Shown: positions 59,730 through 64,000 of the stretch, in pieces
Layout: each line of letters begins with the position of its first letter
Position numbering within the stretch: position 1 is the stretch's first letter
Assembly (NCBI GenBank): GCA_041687435.1
Contig: JAWLBX010000002.1
Location: 191,993-255,992 of the forward strand
DNA from: JACKII01 sp041687435
GTDB taxonomy: Bacteria; Pseudomonadota; Alphaproteobacteria; Bin95
Length of the DNA: 64,000 nt
Direction of reading: 5' to 3'
Position numbers and translations under genes: made by a program
The notes under the pieces: model-generated
Seen by the model: only the letters and a program-made list of their open reading frames with translations
What the model was told of the DNA's origin: nothing
The model's database searches: none

Positions 59730-60397
59730 CAGCAGCCGGCCGGCAACTGCCGCTACCGCTGCCGGCGCTATCGGCCCAAGGCGCAGCGGACTTCCTGGTT
59801 GCGGACAGCAACGCGGAAGCGGTGCGCTGGCTCGATGCCTGGCCGGATTGGCCGGGCGGCGGCCTGCTGCTCTACGGCCCCACCGCCAGCGGCAAGAGCC
59901 ACCTGGCGGCGATCTGGGCCGACCGGGCGCGGGCCGGGACTGTGCCGGCGGCCGAACTGACCCGCGCAAAAGCTCTGGACCTGAACGCGGCCATCGTGGT
60001 GGACGATATCGACGATCTGGCGGACCCGGCGGCCCTGTTCCATCTGATCAACACAGCCCAGGCGCGCGGCCTGTCCTTTTTACTGATCGCGCGCAGGCCC
60101 GCTGCGGCGTGGACCACCGGCCTCGCCGATCTGGATTCGCGCCTGCGCGCGCTGCCTGCGGTTGGCCTGCACGCGCCGGATGATGCCTTGTTGAGCGGGC
60201 TGGCGGCAAAATTGTTCGCCGACCGGCAAATCACGGTGCCAGACACGGTGATCGCCTTTATGCTCATACACCTGGAACGCTCCTGCGCAGCCATCGCCAC
60301 GGCGGTGGAGCAGTTGGACCGGGCCTCGCTCGCCCAGCGGCGCAAGGTGACACGGCAGTTGGCGCAGGATGTACTGACACCGGAAAGCGACACCTGA
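59726..60397 (+). CDS. hdaA: Hda/HdaA-like DnaA regulatory protein
   Basis: A 223-residue DnaA-related AAA+ protein. Residues 7-12 are QLPLPL, a canonical clamp-binding hexapeptide, as required for regulatory inactivation of DnaA. Walker A-type GPTASGKSHL at 51-60 and Walker B-type IVVDDIDDL near 90-98 follow. The C-terminal part lacks the DNA-binding domain IV of DnaA. It should promote DnaA-ATP hydrolysis together with the loaded clamp after initiation. It is coupled to the AI-2E permease gene by ATGA. Confidence 0.88.
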   Translation: MTAAGRQLPLPLPALSAQGAADFLVADSNAEAVRWLDAWPDWPGGGLLLYGPTASGKSHLAAIWADRARAGTVPAAELTRAKALDLNAAIVVDDIDDLADPAALFHLINTAQARGLSFLLIARRPAAAWTTGLADLDSRLRALPAVGLHAPDDALLSGLAAKLFADRQITVPDTVIAFMLIHLERSCAAIATAVEQLDRASLAQRRKVTRQLAQDVLTPESDT

Positions 60398-60416
60398 ACA
60401 GAGAGGACAAACGTCA

Positions 60417-61196
60417 ATGGACATGGGAATCCGCGGCCGCAAGGCCATCGTCGAGGCTGCCAGCAAGGGGCTCGGCAAGGGCTGCGCCATGGCACTGGCG
60501 GAGGAAGGCTGCGAACTGGTCATCAACGCCCGCACCGGAGCCGAGTTGGAGGCTACCGCAGACGAAATCCGCCGCCGCTACAATGTGCCGGTGACTGCGA
60601 TCCCCGGCGACATCACCCAGCCGGAAATCCGCGAGGCAATCCTGAAAGCCTGCCCGGAACCGGATATTCTGGTGACCAACGCCGGCGGTCCCGCCCCCGG
60701 CAATTTCCGCACGGACACGCGCGAGCGCTGGCTGGCGGCGCTGGAGGCACAGCTGCTCAGCCATGTGGAGATGATCACCGCCGTCGTCGACGGCATGGCA
60801 GAGCGCAAGTTCGGCCGCATCGTCAACATCACATCGCAGAGCGTGAAAATGCCGGTGCCGAACCTGGGCCTTTCCACCGCCGCGCGCATGGCGCTAACCG
60901 GTTTCAGTTCCACCATTTGCCGCGAGGTTGCGCCCTACAATGTCACGATCAACGGCCTGCTGCCCGGCCCGTTCGACACCGACCGTCTCAAAGGCAATTT
61001 CAGCCATGCCGCCAAGGTAACTGGCAAGCCGGAGGATGAGTTGCGGCAGGCGCGCATGAACGAAAACCCGTCGAAGCGCTTCGGTACGGCGGAGGAATTC
61101 GGCGCCACCTGCGCTTTCCTGTGCAGCGTCCATGCGGGCTTCATCACCGGCCAAAACATCCTGATGGATGGTGGCCATTTCCCGGCGAATATCTAA
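60417..61196 (+). CDS. Atypical SDR lacking the catalytic Tyr and Lys
   Basis: A 259-residue SDR fold: RIVNITSQSV, DILVTNAGGP and the C-terminal FITGQNILMDGGHFPANI all fit. The nucleotide motif, however, reads VEAASKGLGKG (usual TG replaced by EA), and aligning with FabG places Ser153 at the catalytic Tyr and Arg157 at the Lys (GLSTAARMAL), while Ser140 is kept. A known SDR subgroup shows ASKGLG and LSxxxR at these positions, so this is probably a family property and not decay. Function is unknown. It overlaps the convergent threonine synthase gene by four bases at the stops. Confidence 0.85.
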   Translation: MDMGIRGRKAIVEAASKGLGKGCAMALAEEGCELVINARTGAELEATADEIRRRYNVPVTAIPGDITQPEIREAILKACPEPDILVTNAGGPAPGNFRTDTRERWLAALEAQLLSHVEMITAVVDGMAERKFGRIVNITSQSVKMPVPNLGLSTAARMALTGFSSTICREVAPYNVTINGLLPGPFDTDRLKGNFSHAAKVTGKPEDELRQARMNENPSKRFGTAEEFGATCAFLCSVHAGFITGQNILMDGGHFPANI

Positions 61197-62305
61197 CCCA
61201 ACGCCTCGGCAATCGCTTGGCCGGCCTTGAGGCCATGGCCGGTCAGCACCAGCACCGCAGTCTCACCCGGCTTGATCGTTCCAGCCTGCTGCAACCGGGT
61301 GAGCCCGGCCGCCCCGGCCGCGGTCGTTGGCTCGACATACCAGCCTGCGGCCAGCAGGTCGCGCAGGGCAGCGCGAATCTCATCCTCGCTGACCGCCACC
61401 GCCTGGCCGCCGGAGCCGCGCACCGCCTCCACCATCGCCGCCGCCCGCACCGGCCTGGGCGTGGCAATCCCGTCGGCTATGGTGGGGGTCAGCGCCGGCG
61501 CCTCCCGCCCCTCGAACAACGCCACCAGCGGCGAGCAGCCTTCGGCCTGCACCGCGTGCAATCTTGGCGGTTTGGCAATCTGGCCAGCGGCCACCAATTC
61601 GCCGAAGCCAGTCGCCAGCCCCAGCACATTGCCGCCCTGCCCCGCCGGCATCACGATATGATCCGGCAGGCTGAAGCCCATCTGCTCCCATATTTCGAAC
61701 GCCAATGTCTTGGTGCCCTCGACAAAGAAGGGCTGCCAAGCGTGGGAGGCATAGAACCGCGTCTCCGCCGCCGCCAGCGCCGCATCGGTCGTATCCTGGC
61801 GCGTGCCTGGCACCTTGTGCAGGCCAGCGCCGAACGCCTGCATCTGCATCAGCTTGCCGGCGGGTGCGGTGGCCGGCGCATAGATGGCGCAGGCAATGCC
61901 GGCGGCCCGGCAATAGGTGGCCATCGCAGCACCGGCATTGCCGCTGGAATCCTCCAGAATCTCGGCCACTCCGGCAGCGATCAGGGCATTGACCAGCACG
62001 GCAATGCCCCGGTCCTTGTAGGAGCCGGAGGGTTGCAGATGCTCGCACTTGAACAGCACCTCCTGCCCGCCCCAACGGCCCGGCACCAGCGGCGTCCATC
62101 CCTCGCCAAGCGAAAGACGCTTCGGCAGGCGCAATGCCGCCCGATACCGCCAGAGCGAGCCCTCGCCCGTGTCGATGTCGGCGGGCGAAAAGCCAGGGCC
62201 ATCGGTCAGTTCAACCGGCCCCAGATCATCCGGTGCACGCCAAAGTGGCTTCGACAACGGCCAAGTGGCGCCGGTGCGCGGATTGATATAGCTGACAACG
62301 GGCAT
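61193..62305 (-). CDS. Threonine synthase-like PLP enzyme
   Basis: A 370-residue fold-type II PLP enzyme. The cofactor Lys is K97 in LQPSGSYKDRG. The N-terminal region GEGWTPLVPGRWGGQEVLFKCE and later EDSSGNAGAAMATYCRAAG and MPAGQGGNVLGLATGF fit threonine synthase of the class that resembles threonine dehydratase. Threonine synthase (homoserine phosphate to threonine) is the most likely role; a dehydratase or a related lyase cannot be excluded. It stands on the minus strand before the small metallopeptidase gene. Confidence 0.85.
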   Translation of the reverse strand: MPVVSYINPRTGATWPLSKPLWRAPDDLGPVELTDGPGFSPADIDTGEGSLWRYRAALRLPKRLSLGEGWTPLVPGRWGGQEVLFKCEHLQPSGSYKDRGIAVLVNALIAAGVAEILEDSSGNAGAAMATYCRAAGIACAIYAPATAPAGKLMQMQAFGAGLHKVPGTRQDTTDAALAAAETRFYASHAWQPFFVEGTKTLAFEIWEQMGFSLPDHIVMPAGQGGNVLGLATGFGELVAAGQIAKPPRLHAVQAEGCSPLVALFEGREAPALTPTIADGIATPRPVRAAAMVEAVRGSGGQAVAVSEDEIRAALRDLLAAGWYVEPTTAAGAAGLTRLQQAGTIKPGETAVLVLTGHGLKAGQAIAEALG

Positions 62306-62360
62306 GGTGCGGGCTCCCTGAAACGGTCGGACGCCCTTTGTTTAGCGCCCGCGGCGCCCG

Positions 62361-63029
62361 CTAGCCATAGCGGTGCAGGTCGCGGCCGCGGCGCTTCAGC
62401 CAAGCCTCCTGAGCCTCGAAGCCTGGCATGAGTTGCGCGACCACCGCCCAGAAGCGCGGGCTGTGGTTGAGTTCCCGCAGGTGGGCGACCTCGTGCGCGG
62501 CCACATAATCCAGCACTTCCAGCGGCGCCATCGCCAGCCGCCAGGAAAATGACAGCCGCTTGGCGCTGGAACAACTGCCCCAGCGGGTCTTGGGATCGCG
62601 CAGGCCAAGCGGAGGCGGTGCAAGCCCGAGAGCGCCGCTGTGCCGCGCCACGGATTGAACCAAGGCCCGCCGCGCCTCCGCCTTCAGCCAGTGTTGCACT
62701 AGCAGAGGCACCGTTTCCGCCCGACCGCCAACATGTAGCACCCCATCCATTGCCCTCACCGGATCGCGGGCAGCACCGGCCAGGACGATTTCATGCGGCC
62801 GGCCCGCAACAGGGATGGTCGAGCCCGGCAGGAACAACACCCGCTCCGGCAGCCGCTGCCGTTGGGCGTCAAGCCAGCCGCGCTTTTCCGCGACGAAGCG
62901 CAATCCTTCCGCCTTCAGGCGCGGATGCGGCAGGGTGAGAACCGGCTGTCCCTGGGTATTGATGCGAAGAGATATGCGCCGGGCGCGGCCATCGACGCGG
63001 ATTGTCAGGTCCGGCGGCAGCCCGGCCAT
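62361..63029 (-). CDS. YgjP-like M48-type metallopeptidase (DUF45)
   Basis: A 222-residue protein with the zinc motif HEVAH at 179-183 and a further His189 in RELNHSPRFW, the arrangement of the YgjP/WLM-type metallopeptidase-like proteins. The preceding RWGSCSSAKRLSFSWRLAMAPLEVLDYV is diagnostic. Physiological substrates are unknown. The start ATG at 63029 lies 6 bases after the YcgN stop, so the three last genes likely form an operon. Confidence 0.9.
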   Translation of the reverse strand: MAGLPPDLTIRVDGRARRISLRINTQGQPVLTLPHPRLKAEGLRFVAEKRGWLDAQRQRLPERVLFLPGSTIPVAGRPHEIVLAGAARDPVRAMDGVLHVGGRAETVPLLVQHWLKAEARRALVQSVARHSGALGLAPPPLGLRDPKTRWGSCSSAKRLSFSWRLAMAPLEVLDYVAAHEVAHLRELNHSPRFWAVVAQLMPGFEAQEAWLKRRGRDLHRYG

Positions 63030-63035
63030 CGCCTG

Positions 63036-63482
63036 CTAGAGCTTCCAATCGACGACATAGCGGATCAGGTCCGCCTCGTCGGCCAGCTCGTCCTCGGAAA
63101 TGGTCTTGTGCCGCACGGAAATGCCGGCCGCATGCACCGTTTCCCGGCTGCCGGAGACCAGCGGGTGCCACCATTGCAACGGCTTGCCGTCGGCCAACAG
63201 GCGGTAGGCGCAGGTCTGCGGAATCCAGGACAGCGCACCGATATCCGTCTTTGACAGGTCGATGCAATCCGGAACTTGCGTGCAGCGGTTGGCATAGTCG
63301 CTGCATTGGCAGGTATCCGGGTCCATCAGCCGGCAGGCGACAGAGGTCGGGTCGATTTCGTGCGTGTCCTCATACTCGACTTTCAGCAGGCAGCATTTGC
63401 CGCAGCCGTCGCAGAGCGATTCCCATTCCTCCGGCGTCATCTGCCAGAGCTGCTTCGCTTCCCAGAACGGCCGGTCGTCCAC
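63036..63482 (-). CDS. YcgN-family cysteine-cluster protein
   Basis: A 148-residue UPF0260 protein. Cysteine-rich blocks are CDGCGKCCLLKVEYEDT at 24-40, then MDPDTCQCSDYANRC and CIDLSKTD, which may bind zinc or iron. The C-terminus includes QWWHPLVSGSRETVHAAGISV, conserved in the family. Function is unknown. The start is a GTG at 63482, 3 bases after the DUF983 gene. Confidence 0.9.
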   Translation of the reverse strand: MDDRPFWEAKQLWQMTPEEWESLCDGCGKCCLLKVEYEDTHEIDPTSVACRLMDPDTCQCSDYANRCTQVPDCIDLSKTDIGALSWIPQTCAYRLLADGKPLQWWHPLVSGSRETVHAAGISVRHKTISEDELADEADLIRYVVDWKL

Positions 63483-63485
63483 TGG

Positions 63486-63887
63486 TCAGCCAGCCCCTTG
63501 CTGCTCGCGCCCGGTCATGCCCAGCGACCACATCAGCCCCAGCACGCCGCCCTTCAGGAACGGCAGCACGGCCAGCGCCAGCAGCAGCGTCACCAGAGGC
63601 CAGACCATCATGTGCAGTTCGGCGGACCAGTGATAGCTCTGCTCGACCATCAGCAATGCTGGCACGACGAGGTGTCCGACCAGGAAAATGGTGAGATAGG
63701 GCGGAAAATCGTCGGCGCGGATATGGCCGAGCTGCTCACCGCAATTGCCGCAGTGATCGACCTGGCGCAGATAGCCGGCAAAAGCCCGGCCATGGCCGCA
63801 TGCGGGGCAACGGCGCTTCAGCCCGCGGCTGATGGCGGTGCTTTTCGATTGACGGCGTAGGATCGGCATTGGCGGTATCGTCTCCAT
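63486..63887 (-). CDS. DUF983 membrane protein with zinc-ribbon-like N-terminus
   Basis: A 133-residue protein. CPACGHGRAFAGY and CGNCGEQLG form a four-Cys zinc-ribbon-like segment (about residues 27-55), followed by the conserved DDFPPYLTIFLVGH and two hydrophobic segments (about 58-78 and 91-112). These features define DUF983, of unknown function. The ATG at 63887 (METIPPMPIL) is chosen. The 113 bases beyond it to the window edge hold no gene I can support. Confidence 0.87.
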   Translation of the reverse strand: METIPPMPILRRQSKSTAISRGLKRRCPACGHGRAFAGYLRQVDHCGNCGEQLGHIRADDFPPYLTIFLVGHLVVPALLMVEQSYHWSAELHMMVWPLVTLLLALAVLPFLKGGVLGLMWSLGMTGREQQGAG

Positions 63888-64000
63888 GAGATATTGCCTG
63901 CCAATATAGCAACGCTGCACGCAAATCCGCAGGTGACGGAACGTCCAGGGTGCTTTTCCGGCCGTTGCCGGTGTACTGTCGCCCTGATGGAACCCTTGGA

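Noticed and set aside
60417..61196. Pseudogene, because catalytic Tyr and Lys are missing
   Set aside because: The frame is intact, the fold motifs are kept, and the replacements match a known SDR subgroup.
63987..64000. Start of a plus-strand gene at the right edge (ATG at 63987)
   Set aside because: Only 14 bases are available. Nothing distinguishes it from a chance ATG.

Overview
The window is gene-dense, high-GC chromosomal DNA from an alphaproteobacterium. A member of the Rhodospirillales or a neighbouring order is my best inference. The main evidence is gene order: mltB-rlpA-dacC-tmk, tldD/pmbA-DUF374-waaA-lpxK-acyltransferase, secG-pyrG-kdsA-eno-ftsB-pdhABC (PdhB carries its own lipoyl domain), and purN-purM facing DUF2066-AI-2E permease-hda. 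No rRNA, tRNA, CRISPR array, phage gene or insertion sequence was recognised. Nothing looks recently acquired.

Layout. Bases 1-7712 (minus strand): a type I secretion ABC/adaptor pair, then a YdcF-like protein and peptidoglycan/septum genes, ending in a tmk cut by the window edge. 7961-13952 (plus): a tight six-gene run (CoA-transferase, PhzF, NlpC/P60, luciferase-like monooxygenase, PqiA-like membrane protein, amidohydrolase). 14065-20641 (minus): lipid A/Kdo genes, a TldD/PmbA protein and an MFS carrier. 20744-26607: a carboxymuconolactone decarboxylase-like gene, an SDR, a MarR-EmrA-EmrB efflux operon and an acyl-CoA dehydrogenase. 26664-28586 (minus): a BtuB-like receptor under a cobalamin riboswitch. 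29273-31329 (plus): a SoxC-like molybdoenzyme with a diheme cytochrome.

31371-37257 holds a flavin monooxygenase, two tandem paralogous SDRs, a TRAP-type binding protein and a second CoA-transferase. 37475-46286 is a housekeeping block: secretion, CTP, Kdo, enolase, FtsB and the pyruvate dehydrogenase E1alpha/E1beta/E2 genes. 46302-55095 is mixed: a DJ-1 protein, a peptide-type ABC binding protein with two permeases but no ATPase, 3-methyladenine glycosylase, GFA protein, DOPA-dioxygenase-like protein and a molybdopterin oxidoreductase. 55114-63887 holds dodecin, a 41-residue cytochrome oxidase subunit IV, purN/purM, DUF2066, an AI-2E permease, a DnaA-regulator-like protein, an atypical SDR, threonine synthase and three small minus-strand genes.

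Much of the accessory content (two class III CoA-transferases, acyl-CoA dehydrogenase, several SDRs, luciferase-like and flavin monooxygenases, sulfite-dehydrogenase-like pair) suggests a respiratory heterotroph that degrades diverse organic acids and oxidises sulfite or a related compound. The most unusual things seen are an E2 subunit with two tandem E3-binding domains, a PDH operon without E3, a compact SoxCD-like pair without other sox genes, an SDR lacking the catalytic Tyr/Lys, tandem SDR paralogues with a changed nucleotide-binding motif, and several palindromes in promoter regions. No wholly new multi-gene system could be proven from sequence alone. The six-gene operon at 7961-13952 is the best candidate for an undescribed pathway.
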